Below are positions 1-14,200 of a DNA stretch of 64,000 nucleotides, one piece after another. Location of the stretch: assembly GCA_011037195.1 (NCBI GenBank), contig JAAEAF010000191.1:287590-351589 (forward strand), read 5' to 3'. The notes under the pieces were generated by a model. That model was not told the DNA's origin, ran no database searches, and saw nothing but the letters and a program-made list of their open reading frames with translations. How positions within the stretch are numbered: position 1 is the first letter of the stretch; the number at the start of each line of letters is the position of its first letter. This DNA comes from Triatoma infestans. Lineage: Eukaryota > Arthropoda > Insecta > Hemiptera > Reduviidae. The position numbers were made by a program, and so were the translations under genes.

Positions 1-479
1 ATCATAATCCGCTTTAAAGTTTAGATTAAAAATCAAAAATAAATATCTACCTGGTTGTAGTAAAAGTTTAGTCAATTTTCAATATAAGTAGCCATTAGAA
101 ATCAGATTGGAAAAGTCACTACAGTTCTCATTATAGGCGGAATTTAACAGTAAGTATTTTTATTAATGTTCATACTGAAGCTACATAGTAAATAAGTAGA
201 CATTGAAGTTACACACTGCAATAAATACAAAGAAAATTGTTAATTAATAATTTCTCTTTAATTAGTTGAGACCTTTACTCAATTATTACTTTGTAGGCCG
301 TAAAAATGGGTTAACAAATGTGTGATACAAAACTGGAGGATCTTCGAGTTTAAAATATGGGTTAGTGGTTTGATATAAACCTACACATTTCGCCATTTTG
401 CTAAGAAACAACATTTGAGTTCTAGACCAACACTGTGTAGACTAATCCTTGGTCTTTAACTTATGCCAACACCAACCTG
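1..479. other. AT-rich non-coding sequence upstream of first visible exon
   Basis: No coding exon, RNA gene or repeat is recognised here. Since the first visible exon at 2145 is internal, this is presumably intron of the FSTL-type gene, but 5' non-coding exons cannot be excluded. Confidence 0.5.
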
Positions 480-1102
480 CAGATGCCAGGCTGAGGGTCA
501 GACGGGCCACGCTGCAAAGATGGCAGGAGCGTTGGGAGAATGAGCACCGCGGTAGGTGGACCGCGAAGCTTATCCATAGTCTGTCGGAATGAGTAATTAG
601 GCGGCCCGGCGAGGTCGACTACTTTCTCATCCAATTTCTTACAAGACAAGGCTGTTTTGCCGCATTCCTGTGTAGGGTGGGGAAAGTGGGAGACCCGTCG
701 TGCATCTACGGAGATGGAGAGAAAGACGATGCTTTCCATACCTTTTTTAGGTGCGGCAGATGGGACCGAGAACGGCAGAGATTGGAAGCGGTAATCGGGA
801 GGATCTCCCCGAAGACGGTGGTGAGGGCCATGCTCGTCGGAGCGGACCGTTGGGACTGGGTGGCTACCTTTGAAGATAGCCGAAATGAATAGACACCTCG
901 ACTTCTCGAGGACCGGGTCCAGCTAGCGTGGAGCTAGCCCACGGTGGCATTACGAGGCACCCTCCGAAGTAGTACCATACGCAGTTCCGGGATGGATAAG
1001 TGCCTGTGAGGGAGGAAGGTTTTTTTTAGTGGGTACACACTAAACACCACACTTTGTGCGTAGGCATTTTTCCCCCTCTGTAAAAAATAAAAAAATAAAA
1101 AC
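480..1102 (+). mobile_element. 5'-truncated R1/I-group LINE, 3' end of ORF2
   Basis: Frames on the + strand read the typical extreme C-terminus of an R1-like LINE ORF2: WQERWENE-GRWTAKLI, then GEVDYFL-QFLT, then DPSCIYGDGEKDDAFHTFF and a terminal helix ending at a stop near 890. A stop codon and a frame change show it is dead. About 200 bases of 3' UTR end in an A-rich tail near 1080-1102. The 10-base sequence CACCAACCTG occurs at 470-479 and 1103-1112 and is the probable target-site duplication. Confidence 0.8.
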
Positions 1103-2144
1103 CACCAACCTGAAGTAGCCTATTGCAATATTGGTGAAATGTCGGTTTGTATCAAATCACTGTTGCAGTCTCAACACGAAGATCCTAGAGTTTGACGTGA
1201 TAGTGACTGTAGATGTCTGTGAAAGATAATTTTGGCAGACGGAGTTCTCATTCCCAAGTATATATTAATTTGTTCTGAATTGTTATAAAACTCCATTCTG
1301 TTACTTATTCTCTAATGGTGTATGTTATATAATGTGTATGTTATAAATTTAATTTACTAATTTTTATTGCTGGTAATGACATAAAAAATTGTCAGCTATT
1401 TATTTATATGTCAGGTATTTATTTTTATTTATTTGTTAAAATTATTATAAATTAACATGTTTACTGCGTTATGACGTGTATACATATGTCCCATATGAAA
1501 TCCGCTCTATAGTAATTGTAGCAGGTTTTTTTTAAAAGAAGGCTTACCTAAGAAGCGTTTATGTAATTATTTGTTTTAAAAGAACTATGATTGCTCTGAT
1601 AGCGCGAATTCTATTGAAAACAGCCAATATTAATTATGAATAAACCTGAAAATTCATATTAGTAACATGTCTGTTCATGCTGTTCCTACAGCTTAGTTTT
1701 TACCATGTTCATAAAAAGTCAACATTGAGATTACTAAATTTGATTTGTCCAGTGATTTGGATTTTAATAATTTACTGTTGTTTGTAATAGTAATAAATTT
1801 TTGTTTTAAAAACATGCCTTTATCATCTTATTCATTTAGAATCGAATAATCGATTATATTTCTTTAAAATGGTTACTTTGTAGTTTATTTCTAGAATAAT
1901 TTCCTACTTCTATACAGAGAACACAAAAAAGAGTTGTAAAGATATCCAAACAATGGTGAAGCTTAGGGATGCTTCCAAAGTTAGGAGCGGCTATGGAGTG
2001 ATCCATAAGTACAACACGATAGGATAATACATACGTCCTGTAACAGAGCAAAGATCTTTCAAAAAAAAAAAATCTAACGTAGTGAATATGTTAATATTAT
2101 AATTCTAAAATAATATTATTAATATTAATTAATATGTTATTTAG
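1103..2144. other. AT-rich non-coding stretch before exon at 2145
   Basis: No coding sequence is supported. Oligo-T and ATTTATTT-rich sequence dominates. The last bases, TATTTAG, are the acceptor for the exon that starts at 2145. Confidence 0.5.
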
Positions 2145-2250
2145 TGGCCAAGACATTATAGAGATGAAGATTATGTGGCCAGCAGTCAACAGACACCTAG
2201 CCAAGTAATTGATTATGATGAATCAAATCCTGCCTCAATCACTGAACAGA
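2145..2250 (+). CDS. FSTL-type gene, first visible exon (N-terminal linker)
   Basis: This 106-nt exon lies between a TTATTTAG acceptor and a GTAAGATT donor. It reads 35 codons from phase 0 (WPRHYRDEDYV...SITEQ) and ends with one base in phase 1, which exactly matches the Kazal exon 11.7 kb downstream (a+AT gives Asn before Pro-Cys). A TAG lies in frame immediately upstream, so the exon cannot extend 5'. There is no start codon or signal peptide here. The hydrophilic linker before the first cysteine fits the N-terminal region of follistatin-like proteins. It is the least certain exon because it carries no domain, but phase, splice sites and position all agree. Confidence 0.75.
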
Positions 2251-5200
2251 GTAAGATTTACATTAATTATACTTAATTTTATTTTATTAAAAAAAACTTA
2301 ATTATTATCACATTTTAAATTTTGGTTTTGCAATTTTACTGTATCCTTCAAGACACTTTGTGAATTTCATGTAATTTCTTAATTGTTTTCGGCGTTATTC
2401 GTTGACTTCTGTCGTTTTACATTTCATAGTTGTTGCAAGAGAACATTGCAGCATCAGTAATGAAGGGACATCTTTTAATTCTTGCAGATGAGATAATTAT
2501 ATTCTTTTGTATTATTATTTTTAAGGTGCACAACATCTATGTACTTTTACACCTGATACTCATCCTTAATGACCACTATGAGCGTAACGTACATTATACT
2601 AAAATATAACAACCTTTCATAAATTACTTTACTCTTAATTAATGTAATTGATCCTATTTAGTGCTTATACCTGAGATTAGAAATATAAACTATGTGCAAA
2701 ATTCATACTAGTATTTTCATGTTTTTTTTGCCAATCAGATTCATACTTGAAAACATTCATCCTAATAAATACATTCATGCCTATAAATACGATCACACTA
2801 TAAATACAAGATAATATATTGAATATTAGAAAAGAGTTTTTGAGATTCATGGGCCGTTTGTTATCATCACATGGAGTAATTAGAACTAGTTGATAAGAAA
2901 AGAATAAAGATTAAATTAAGACAAAATTAAGAATTAAGAATATTTCAAACAATTTCAACATTCATTTCGAAATGTAAGTTTTATCTTGAACAACCAAGAG
3001 AATCCCAGGTCTTTTTTTAATGGAAGGGAAGATCCTTCTTATAACATTTGCTCCTCTAGCCAATAATGGGGAATGGTAAGCAAAAACTACAAATCAGAAT
3101 TATCAGATTTTTTCCTCTACTCTTCCTCATAAAAAAGTTAATTGAAGGAATATTGTAATTTTCATCAAAGTAGAATTCAGAGAAATTGAATTGCACATTA
3201 TAAACTTCTTGAGTAAGGGAGAATCACTTAACCCCGACGCCTGGAAGAGCTTAGGCTATTTCCATTTAAGGTTATGACCCGATTTGTTCGGACTGCAATA
3301 AATCTTAACTGGGTTAGACCCACTAGATTTATGTTCTGGACCCGGTTTGTTATTGTTTTTCTTTGGGGTAGCTATATAGGCCCAGTGAGGCTTTGGATAG
3401 CGCAGGGTTTTCGTTGGTCTCTCCCTAAGACAAATAATAATAATAATAACGCACTCGACGCCTGACACAATGACTTGGGCACTATTAACAGTGAAATAGC
3501 GATTATTTTAACCAGTTTTGTAACTGGTTAGGCATGATTAGCTACTAATGATAGTCGCATTCATCAGTGATGAGATCTTTCGAGTGAGAATCTTATTGAG
3601 AAAGTGTCCAATACTTCAAGTAACTGGTTGCCGGTCCAAGGCGGCTTTTGATAGTTCATTGTTGGATATATAGCGTCTTCTTTTATATGATTTCCATTGA
3701 TGCTTCTGACACACCGAGCTGTGCTGATCGTTTCCAAGTTGACTGCTTTGGAGAATAATCTGTGAATTTGGTGAGAAAAAGTTTCCGAGCGCAATATCAT
3801 TTCTAACTTTCTGACCTATTTTTAATGGGGGTCTTGTTTTACTGTGGCTCTTAAGTTCTTGACGGACTTTGTCTTCTCCATTACATTTTGCGATTCATCT
3901 CGCTTATGGGCAGCACTTCACTATAACCTTGCATCCATATTTTTTGTCCTTAAATTTGTTTACTCTACTTGGAGTGCAAGAAAGAGTTGGTTAACAAGCC
4001 CTCGTTTTTTTTTTCTTAAAATGACCTAGCAAGCTTTAATCGTCATTTTCTGATAAGGTGAACTCAGTAGAGGTCAGTATAAATATCTCTGATTAGTCTA
4101 TTGTTCCGGTTCTCTTTAAGTCGCAAAAATTACCTTATTAATATTATTCACCCACATTTTCTAAGAAGGCTTTCGTCTTATTTTATAAGAACTTTTGATA
4201 CAAATAGACTAGTATATATATCTTGCAATTGATTTTTATAAATTATCAATTTGGTTGTTTATAAAATGTCGCGAAACGTCATGCATTAGTAAGTTCAAAG
4301 CCTCCATGTATTTTTCTGCTGTCATTATGAATATTTATTTGTTTAGATAGAGATTCGTAGCCTCCATTGATAATTTTTATCAAAATTCTTTTACAATAAG
4401 TTATAAAGCAGGCCTTTTGCTTTATTCCCTTCGTTATATTATATCCTTGCTTTGTTCTTGCAATTTCTTCAAAATTACCTGTTAGTGCAGCTAGCTATAA
4501 TCAGAATAAAAACAGTCAGGTGTTGAATCTTAATCTATTACAGTTTGTACCATCAAGAGTTTGTATCGGTTATATTATTGCCTTTTCTAATATTAAATTA
4601 AATTATTTTAAGAACAGGTATTCCCCTTGTTTTCTCTAAACCATAAACCTCATTTTAATTACTTATGCGCATAAAATTATAGTTTGAATAATAATATTTT
4701 AGAATAGAATATGTTTATTTGACTCATAAGGTATACATTCTATAGCCATAAGTTTGGACCTTAACAAAGACAAAAATAAAATACAATAAAATAAGATTAT
4801 GCAAATTACATGATCATAATTCAGCTATAAATAAATGAAACTGAGGTAATTGTAAAATCTTCGTACAAAAGAAAAGCAAACTGTTATGTATAAATCAAAG
4901 CAAAACACAACAGAACAACAAGCAAAAAAAAATAAATAAATAATAATAATAATAAAAATAAAAATAAACAACTTAGAACAAAAATAAATATTCTCTCTTC
5001 AGTAAATAAACACCAATCACAAATTTCTTATATTTAAACTATGAACGCTATATACAAACAAACTATTTAATTTATCTATAGTATCTATTGTTAACAGTTG
5101 TATCAGCTGATCTGTTTTATTTGGAACCTTATTTATAAATCTTATTAAGTATTTATTTCTATATATTAAATACGCTGGACATTCTAATATGAAATGTAAT

Positions 5201-8200
5201 ATGTCATCTTTTTTATTGTTTAAACAAAATTTACAGTTCTCATCGTAATGAAATTGATATTTTTTACCTTTGAAATAAATATTACAATGTTTCATATTTG
5301 CCATTCTAAGTTGGGATACAAGTCTTAATTTCATTATATTACAGTTAAATTTTAAATAAGATTCGCAACGTTGAAGAGTACTAATCGAGCGATAAATCGG
5401 GTTGTATGATGAATTTAATACTGAATTTATGTCTTTACTAATTAAATGGTTTTCCAGTTTATTAAAAGTATTAAGTTTTTCTTTTTTTTATCATGTCCAC
5501 GTTTTGCCCTTCCCATAATTATGAGAAGAACCTAAAGAAAACATAATATTTCTCATTTCGTGGGCCCAATTAAAAGGAATGGAAGTAGATTGCATGAGGC
5601 CTAATAGTTTCAAATAGCACAATTTCGGTAAACGGTCATCTGGCATAGACTATAATTTAATCCACCACTGATACATTTTTTTTAAACAAAAAAAAAAAAT
5701 AATAATATTTTATTAATAATAGAAATTTATTAAACATTGAGGTTTAATAATATGAATGGTTCAATAAAGTTACCGTTAGTTCATAAGTTTGCCAGTTTGA
5801 TATTAATTGCCAGCTCGTAATATCTATTTTTTTTTGTAGATGTATAATTAAATTAACAAGGAAGAGATTTTATTTTATTTTTTTAATCATGAAGAGTAAT
5901 GGGGTGGGAGGAATATTTTGTTAAAAAAAAAAAAAAATTACCCCACGGAAAAATAGGTGTAATGTTTATCTTAACTTTACTCATTTCTATCAGATGAGAG
6001 TTTACCTTCGTCTTTTTCTATACTCCTTTCCGCTCTGCCTCTCTGTACACAACCATTCCTTCACCATGAACTTCTCCTGTCTTTCCTTTCTTAGCCACAA
6101 CTTATACAATACATCAACCTGTCGGTTCCTGTTTATTTATGGGTTTTTCTTTCCAATGTGCCTAGCTCACTGAACTTCTTTCAAAAAAAAAAAAGAAAGG
6201 TTTTGTACCTTTCCTTATACAGACTCATACCTCACTTACATTGGGTAATATAACGTATCTACTTGTTACTAGACAGTTTCTTCCTTCCTGTTCTTCATTT
6301 CTACACCCTCTCTCAGTTTTTCTTTTTCTCAACTTCCATATGTAACATTCTATTTTTCCTCCTTTAACACATTATTTGCTGTAATAAATACACTTACTTG
6401 AGGTTTTCTATTCTTATATCATCAGTACTACAGCGATGTATACAGTTACATGTCAAATAAAGGAATAGGAAGTGAAGTAAGTTGGAATAAGAAAGGCGTG
6501 ATATGACTAAGTAGTTAGAGGTACTTTAACAAAACTTCACTACACAACTTATCACGGATTCATAGTGCTTACTGTCTCTAGAACTTATTACTAAAAGCGA
6601 AGCATTTGTATTTCACATTTGAATCTTTATTAACGTAATAACCTCTCCTCCAAATTATCTGAAACATTGAAATAAATTTCTACCCTTTTTCATAAGTCTG
6701 TAAATCATAAATTAAAAAATTGAATCTGAAATTATTTTTTTATATTCAATTTTTAAAAGCATAATGTGGTAATTTATATTTGTCACAAAAGTTCTTATGA
6801 ATGAAATCAATGCTGATATCTCTGATGTTAGATAATAAATCTTAATTATTAGATTTATCATGATCTAGTAACGACATTTACCTCTTATTAGCTAAAAAAA
6901 ATTATCTCAACCAAAATGTCTGAAGAAGAAATTGTGATCAACGATCTTCTAAGACATTATCGAGAAAAAGGGGCTAAACATAAAGGCAGTAGCCGAAGAA
7001 AAATTGGTGCAGTGGTTTGAGAGGAAGGGTTGTGCACCAGAATATGACAGCGTTTAGCGTTAAACCTTTCAAAGATGAGGATCCCCTCGTTCAAAGACTG
7101 TTCCCACTTTTATAGACGGCTGAAACGCCATTGGCCACACGACCATCTCAGTGGCCAGTGAAAGTTGAATAGTTGCTTGGGACTGCTTCCACTGGTCGCT
7201 CACGCCATGTAACTCCCTCTAGTCAGTGATAATATATTTACATATTGCGTAAGGTGCACGTATAAATTTAAATCAACAATAAAAATAAACAAAAAAAAAC
7301 GCCCCAACATATAAACCACGATTCAGCGAATCCGAATGTAGTACTTTTTAGATTATTATAGGGGATTATTGCACTGCGACCTGAAAGATCTATTGTGCCC
7401 CGGAGCCTTCTCCGGTGCAATGCCGACCCCGAGCAATGTTCTCTAGTTACAGACAACACTGCCCATTACCGGACAGTGAGCTGTAGAGGCTCCTAGGAAG
7501 AGAAAATCTAAGAGCAGCGTACTGGTTTCGAACCCGGGCTAGACCTGCGCGCAACCATTGAGCTAATCTCTTCCTTCTTCCTTGGCTTAGATTAGATAGA
7601 TTCTTTGGGGAGAGTGGCTCTTCAGCCTGCGCCACCTTGGCCCTATGGGTCTATTGTGGCATTCTCTATGTTGGAGACCCTACCCTCGTCCTGTCCTTTA
7701 TCGAACTGTAGAGTCTGAGGAAGCTCCCCAGGTGGTCAATTAGAGCACCTAAAATCAGAGCACCCTCTCGAGCCCTGTCTGCCTTAATAGACTTAATAGA
7801 CCCGAGAGGGGCTGCTCTTAGCTTGCAGGCATCAGCTTTTCTTCTCCAAAGAGGCGATACCTCAGCCATACTAGCCCCTCGCACTAACACAGCACGTGCA
7901 GTGCTGCTTCCTCCTCCTCCTGACAAAACCTGAACAGGCTATCCGTTGCCAGGACCATGCGATGCATGTGCTTTGTAAGTCTACAATGGCCAGTGAAAAC
8001 GCCAACTGCCATTCTTATGGCCACCCAGCCTAGTTGGAGTTATTCAGCAGTTAGCCTGGGCGAGTAGCTGTGAATAAACGTTTTCGCCTGCCTCTAGCCT
8101 GGGGTTTTAGTCCCATTGACCATTCCCTTGATCGGTCGTGCATCCATGTCCTGATGAATGCACTCCTGAGGCATCTTGAGACACCACAGAACGGTTCCGG

Positions 8201-11200
8201 GCCAAACGATCTGCCGCCTCATTACCTCCCAGGTACCCAAATCAGGAAGACTTTATTATGGTTACTAATATCCCTAAGTGCACACATGTCCGCGTAGCAC
8301 ATAGATTCGTCTGAAATTGGCAGCCGTTCTTCCATGCCCCTCTGTCTAATCTCAAGATTTTGAAGGGTTTTTGGAAGTCGTATCTAGGAGTCATACGTAT
8401 CCGAAGGCAGACGTAGAACCGGGTCTGCCTCCAACTCCTCGCATAGTTTCTGGTATTTCCCGCTATGCCTGGGATAAATGGGAGCTTGTTCCTGTTGCAG
8501 TCGTGCCACGACTGCCCTTGCAACGTCTTGGACGTAGATGTGGAGTGGTGGAAGGTCTAAAAGAACCTCCAAGGTCGCAGTGGGGGTAGTTACCATGGCG
8601 CCCGTCGTGCTCAGCCTTTGAACACTTCTTCTTTGGCTTATGCCAATTAACTAGGGACGGAGACCCTACAGAGACTCCTATTTGTCATTGTTCTGTAAAG
8701 GGAGAAGTGTATGTAGTTTAAGAGTATTGTGTACTATTCTGACGAAGTGCGTGGAGTACTAGCTATGGTAACCCGTGGATCCCTACTCCCCAAATAATTG
8801 CATGCAACAGATATCCCTTGCGGGCTAAATGTAGCGGATTTCATTGTCAGTAAATAATTACAGAAATTTAGAAGGTTCTTTATATTAATCATTATGTGTA
8901 CTTCTTTTTTTCTAAATGCTGACTGTATTGGATCTTTATCTGTTGCCACAAATCGGGAGGCTTTATCTATTTAACAGTCCTGTGAAGAAATATTGACAAT
9001 TCAGAATTTCTGTCACATATTACCCCTGATTAATACGTCAAATGTACTAGTATATTTGACTGTATCAGTTTATTTATTTTTACTCTAATGTTCAATAAAA
9101 CCAATAATAAATAAATTAACGATAAAATTCTAAAGTTCATAAGGTTAACTTTGAATAACTAATGTTACATTGTTACATATATTATCCTAAAATACTAGCA
9201 AATTACATTTCAATTTTTTATTTTCTCATTGTTTGCTTGAACTTCCCTCAAGTTTGTGATAAACTTGTCATGCATAAAATAACAGTGCAGACATATAAAG
9301 TAGAATATGTTTAAAGCTATCTATTTCTGTATTTACTTTATAGTTTTCAGGTTTATATATAATTCTTTAACGTTTAATACTTTTTTAAAACAACGTTAAA
9401 GCAATATATCTGCCATGAAATAGTATTTAAATTAATGCATTTATATTTTAATATAGTTTGTCCTATTGTTGTAAACCAATTTGTTTTATACTATCTTAGA
9501 ATAAGAAACCAGTTGAATCATTGCAATAGTCCGATTAATGACTGCCTAGAGGTGTCCATTTGTATAGAACTGGGGTGGTCAATAGTCCAGTCTGTGTTCT
9601 CTGCGGAGTCAAACAAATGACAAGAGGTCATCTGTTTGAGTGTGCAAGATGTTTAATGATGCAAGGAACATAATTATTCCTGTTAGTTGAAAATTCTTAT
9701 TCTGCTAGAGATTCGAAACCTTCAAAAAAAATTTTTTAGTGGTGATTTCATCGTTAAATATTCCCTAAAGCAGGAAGTGGTCGAGAAGTCGGAAAAAAGT
9801 GTAATAGTCTCTCGTATCTATTCTTACAGGCAACAGTGGCTATCCCTAGACAGTAAACTGGAAGACTAGACTGTCTTGGAAAAGAAAAACTAATGGTAGC
9901 ACTGCTTGATTTTGAATCCGTGTGCCAGTCCTGCGCACCTCCACTGGGTTAATTCCATTCCTCTGTATTCTTCTATTAATTATCGTTTTGTATCTTTTTC
10001 TTGCCGAATCCCGCCATGCGATTAAAATCGTTTTTATTCTCTAAAGATGAAATGAACACAATTTTTATTAGAGATTTTCGTTTCATGAAGTTTCATTTTC
10101 GTTCCAGCAAGTTTTATGTTTTCCCAATTAGTGATTTGCCCGGTATTGTCTCATACCGGCAAGTCATCCACGTACACACCTGGCCCTTCTTTGATAACAG
10201 CCCGCAATTGATCGTTATTACTAACAGAAGAAATTTCGCATCCATTTTTATCTTAAAGTTTCACATCTTCAGTATAAAATTTTTGAATTTGCCAGGAGAG
10301 CTTGCGTCTATTGATGCCTAATGCGAGGGTAATACGCCTCCTTGGATAATATCGCGACCAACACTATTATCAATTTTATGTATATGTAAATGAATACATA
10401 TATTTATGTATATATACATATTTATACGAGGGTCGTACAATAGAGACAAATCGCTGTATCTCAAAAACGATTTATTCAATCAATACAAAACTTTGGCTAC
10501 TTTTCAACATAGTCTCCAGCAACATTATACACTTGTCCTTTCATTCTTCTAATTTGTGTATGCCTCTGCCTCTGTAAAATTCTTTGGGTTGATCTCGAAG
10601 CCACTTTCGCACCTGATTTTTGACTTCTTCATTGGATTGAAAATTTTCCCACGTAGACTCTCTTTAAGGGGTCCAAACAACTGGAAGTCCGATGGGGTGA
10701 GTTCGAGGCTTGTAGTGGAGATGTGGAAGGATCTCCCACTCCACTTTGACTGATTTGAAACGTGGTTTCTTTAAGTTGTCTTGGAACCCATATCGCACAA
10801 GTTTTCTTGTACTGCAGCTTATTCTGAATAATGTTAAGGACAGTTCCAACACTCGCGTGCACTTCTTCAGTTATCAGTTCAACAGTAATACGCCCGTGTC
10901 CTGAATTAACGCGTTAATGCGAGATTCGATGGAGGAAATTGCAACTTCAACCGGTCGTCCATTTCGTTGCTCGTCACAGACACTTACATGACCACTTTTA
11001 AACTGTTCTACTCATTTGTAAACGTTCGAACGATTCAAACAATTATTCCTGTACACTTTTAACATTCTTTCGTAGATTTCACTACCTTTTATACCCTCTG
11101 CAACTACACATCTAATCACTGAGCGTTTTTCTTCCGAGTAGCAATGCTTAAACGCCATTGTTAACTGAATACATTTGAGGTTATGCCCACCAAATACTCT

Positions 11201-14200
11201 CGAACAGCTGATGAGAAACTAAATACAAGGAAACTATTGTATTGGTTAAGCAAAACGTTTCTGAGCTACAGCGATTTGTCTCGTTACTTATTGAATGACC
11301 CTCGTACATGTATGTATTTATGTATGTGTAAATTAATAAGGTATTTTGCTTATTCTCCATTTTAGTGCAACATATATATTGATACATTAAATATATAGTA
11401 AAGTATAGAGTAAAAACTAACAGTATAAATCAGTACAGGAATTCCAGGATTAAAGTATACTAGCTTACATAACTTTAAATAGATATATTCCCAAATAAAA
11501 CTTAAATTTCAAATGAGAACGGCGATTACGTTTTGCATTAATAAAAAATACATATCTTAAGCTGGCTTGCCAACATAAGGCCTTTCTAATCTGGATTCCC
11601 TTGCATTCATATATTAGGGCAAGAAGATGGCAAGTCGCCTTGCTCGGGAAGGTTCCATAGGAACCCCTTTGAACCCAAACCCTATCGTGGCATTGCAAGA
11701 TTCCTCATAAGTGCAGCATTCAAGCATACATATACAATAGATAACAAGAATGATTGGTGGAAACTCCAGGCCAGAGGTTTACTATAGAACTACCCACCAA
11801 CAAGGCTATGTAGCAATACGGATGACTGTAGGCCTTCTCAATGACCATTGTAGACTTACTAAGCACATGCCTGTATAATCTGTGTGTAGATTTTCCCAGG
11901 AAAAAGAGGTAACAGCACAACACAACCGGTGCAAGGGACTTGATTGACTGAAATATCATCTCTTCGGAGAGGAGAAGCTTAAGACTTCAAACTTTAACTA
12001 AGATTCTCTTTCTAACCTCTTTAGTCTAATTAAACTGACAGGACTGGAGAGGGTGCTCTAATTGTAGGTATAACAATAGAACCACAGGGTTCTCAGTAGC
12101 GAAGACTCCCAAGTTAACCATGCCAACAACTAGTCTAGATTAGCTTTTAACAAATTTTTCATATACCGAGATTATTGTAAATCCTGAGCCATTATAAGAT
12201 AGAAAAAAAATATTTAGGATATCTATACATTAGAACAACAAATAAATCAGTTTAGGTTCTTAAGAAAATCCACGTAATAAAAGATCTATTACAATTGTTA
12301 TTACAATGTAAAAATTGGAATATTATGCTTAGATTAAAAAAATGTAAATTCATAATATTTTTGCATGATTTTTTTGACATAAATCAGATCCCTGGAGGCC
12401 GGCTTATCTACCTTCAATTCTTTCTAAAAAATTCCCTTGTCTTGTTTATTTTCTAAATAATAAATCTTGTGACTTAGTCCTTAACATTTATGAAAAAAAA
12501 GTGATTATTTTTGAATGATAATAATATATTTTCAATTCTCACAAACCAACATTGTAAGGTATTATAAATTACTGTTTAGAATGTGATGGATGCAAGAAAT
12601 TATATTTATTTTAATTGAAGAAAATTATGAGAAAAATGCAAGCTCGTTGGCAAAAAGGGTAACCCAGGTAAAAAAGTAGAGTTACAGAAAGAGTTCATGG
12701 ACTTTGTTAGCATTGTCTACCCCTTCTGTTATTGATGTGATGTTTTGTAATGTAGTTTGTAGTAAATTGTGTAGCACGAGCGGTTTTGTAAAGGGGCTTG
12801 TGTGTATGTTTAAGATAGAGAGAGAATTATTAGAAATAATCAAGAAATCACCACTGTTTTTGAAATGAATATATTCTCTAAGTGAATTTAAATGCTTTAC
12901 AATATTTACAACTATATCTTAATAAATCAATTGTTAATCTAGACTAAATGCAAATCTCTATCACTGGCACTGTGTTTAAGAGAGCGATTCCTGAAGCAAG
13001 TGTTCTGGCTTGAATGTCTACCAACAGACTGTTCTTGTTTGAAAGCAGAATGCTTTCCAATTGTTCGTTCAAATCTTCCCCTGTGAGAGGAAGGGGTACA
13101 CAATACTAACAAGGTTCTTGAACTCTTCCTGTAACTGTACTCTTTTACCTGGGTTACCCCTTTTTGTCAATAAGTTGCATTTGTCTCATAATTTTCTTCA
13201 ATTAAAATAGATACAATTTCTTGCATCCATCACAAGAAATAGTGTTTTAGAGCAAATTTTTTTATGTTTTATCATGAGTTAAAAAACATTTCATTGTATA
13301 ATTGTTAAAATCATAACATTTTACTTTTTTCTCCCGCAGTTCTGGAAAGTTATTTCATACTTCCTTCATGGAATCTTTGGGAATCAAAACCTTACGAAAT
13401 TCACATGAGATGAGACCCCTACTTTCTGTCTGCCTTCTCAGTTTTGAGACTACTCGACTGAAAATACATTTCCCGAACAAATAGATTTTTATTAAGAAAG
13501 AAACACTTTTATGGATTTGATTCTTTGAATATTCTAATTGATTATATGCCTCTTTATTTTCAAAATCTTAGATTTGAATTAATAAAGATAGCTATGTTTT
13601 TAGAGGTTTCTCCGAAATTCGAGTAATGAATGGCGAATGTTCAAAATATATAAGCCACAAAATCTATAAATTGCGATTGCTCTAATCAAACGGGCATCAT
13701 CACTTTAACAAATTTTGATGAGCTGTGGAGAACCAATATATATATGGAGATAACAATATTCTTACATATATTATTATATTAATTAAAATATTGAAACAAT
13801 CTTTCTCATCAATTTACTTTCACAAAGAATGGCTGCTTAACTTAATTTTTAGAGTTGTGAGAAAATTCGCATTAAAAAGATTATTAATTTTTAATTTTAA
13901 TATTATTATTGATTTAGATCCATGTTTGGTGAAATATTGTGCGAAAGGGCAAGAATGCCGTGTAAGATCGGGCATTGCTCGATGTGTTTGCGTAGAAGAT
14001 TGTCCAAAACATAGAAGTCCAGTTTGCGGCTCTGATGGTAAATTATATCATAATCATTGCGCTTTACACAGAGCATCATGTCTACAGGGAGAAAGAATCA
14101 TTGTCGATCATTCATTCTCTTGTCTACAAAAAGGTAAGCAATCTTCTTTTCTTTTTTTTTCATTTATATTGTATTGTAATTGTTAAATGTTAAAAATTAA

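Larger units (their letters stand above)
2251..13917. other. Intron 1 (11.7 kb), repeat-rich
   Basis: Contains LINE ends, a SINE split by a LINE, a mariner deletion copy and a long-inverted-repeat MITE, each listed separately. The remaining stretches (about 2251-3243, 3465-4920, 5480-7300, 8830-9520, 9970-10426, 11310-11740 and 13235-13917) are AT-rich and show no gene I can support. Confidence 0.7.

Noticed and set aside
6910..7210. Possible small gene starting MSEEEIVINDLLRHYREK
   Set aside because: A stop follows after about 36 codons, no splice-linked partner or homologous domain is recognised, and the downstream frame is broken; it may be a pseudogene scrap but is not supportable.
10001..10321. 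106-codon open frame on the + strand
   Set aside because: It is Phe/Ile-rich, typical of AT-rich noise. The minus strand (ending in a VYVDDLPV-like string) hints at retroelement debris but not clearly enough to call.
13725..13917. Start codon and 64-codon extension upstream of the Kazal module
   Set aside because: The sequence is low-complexity Ile/Asn/Phe-rich and ends at a good acceptor in the phase required by the upstream exon; it is intron read-through.
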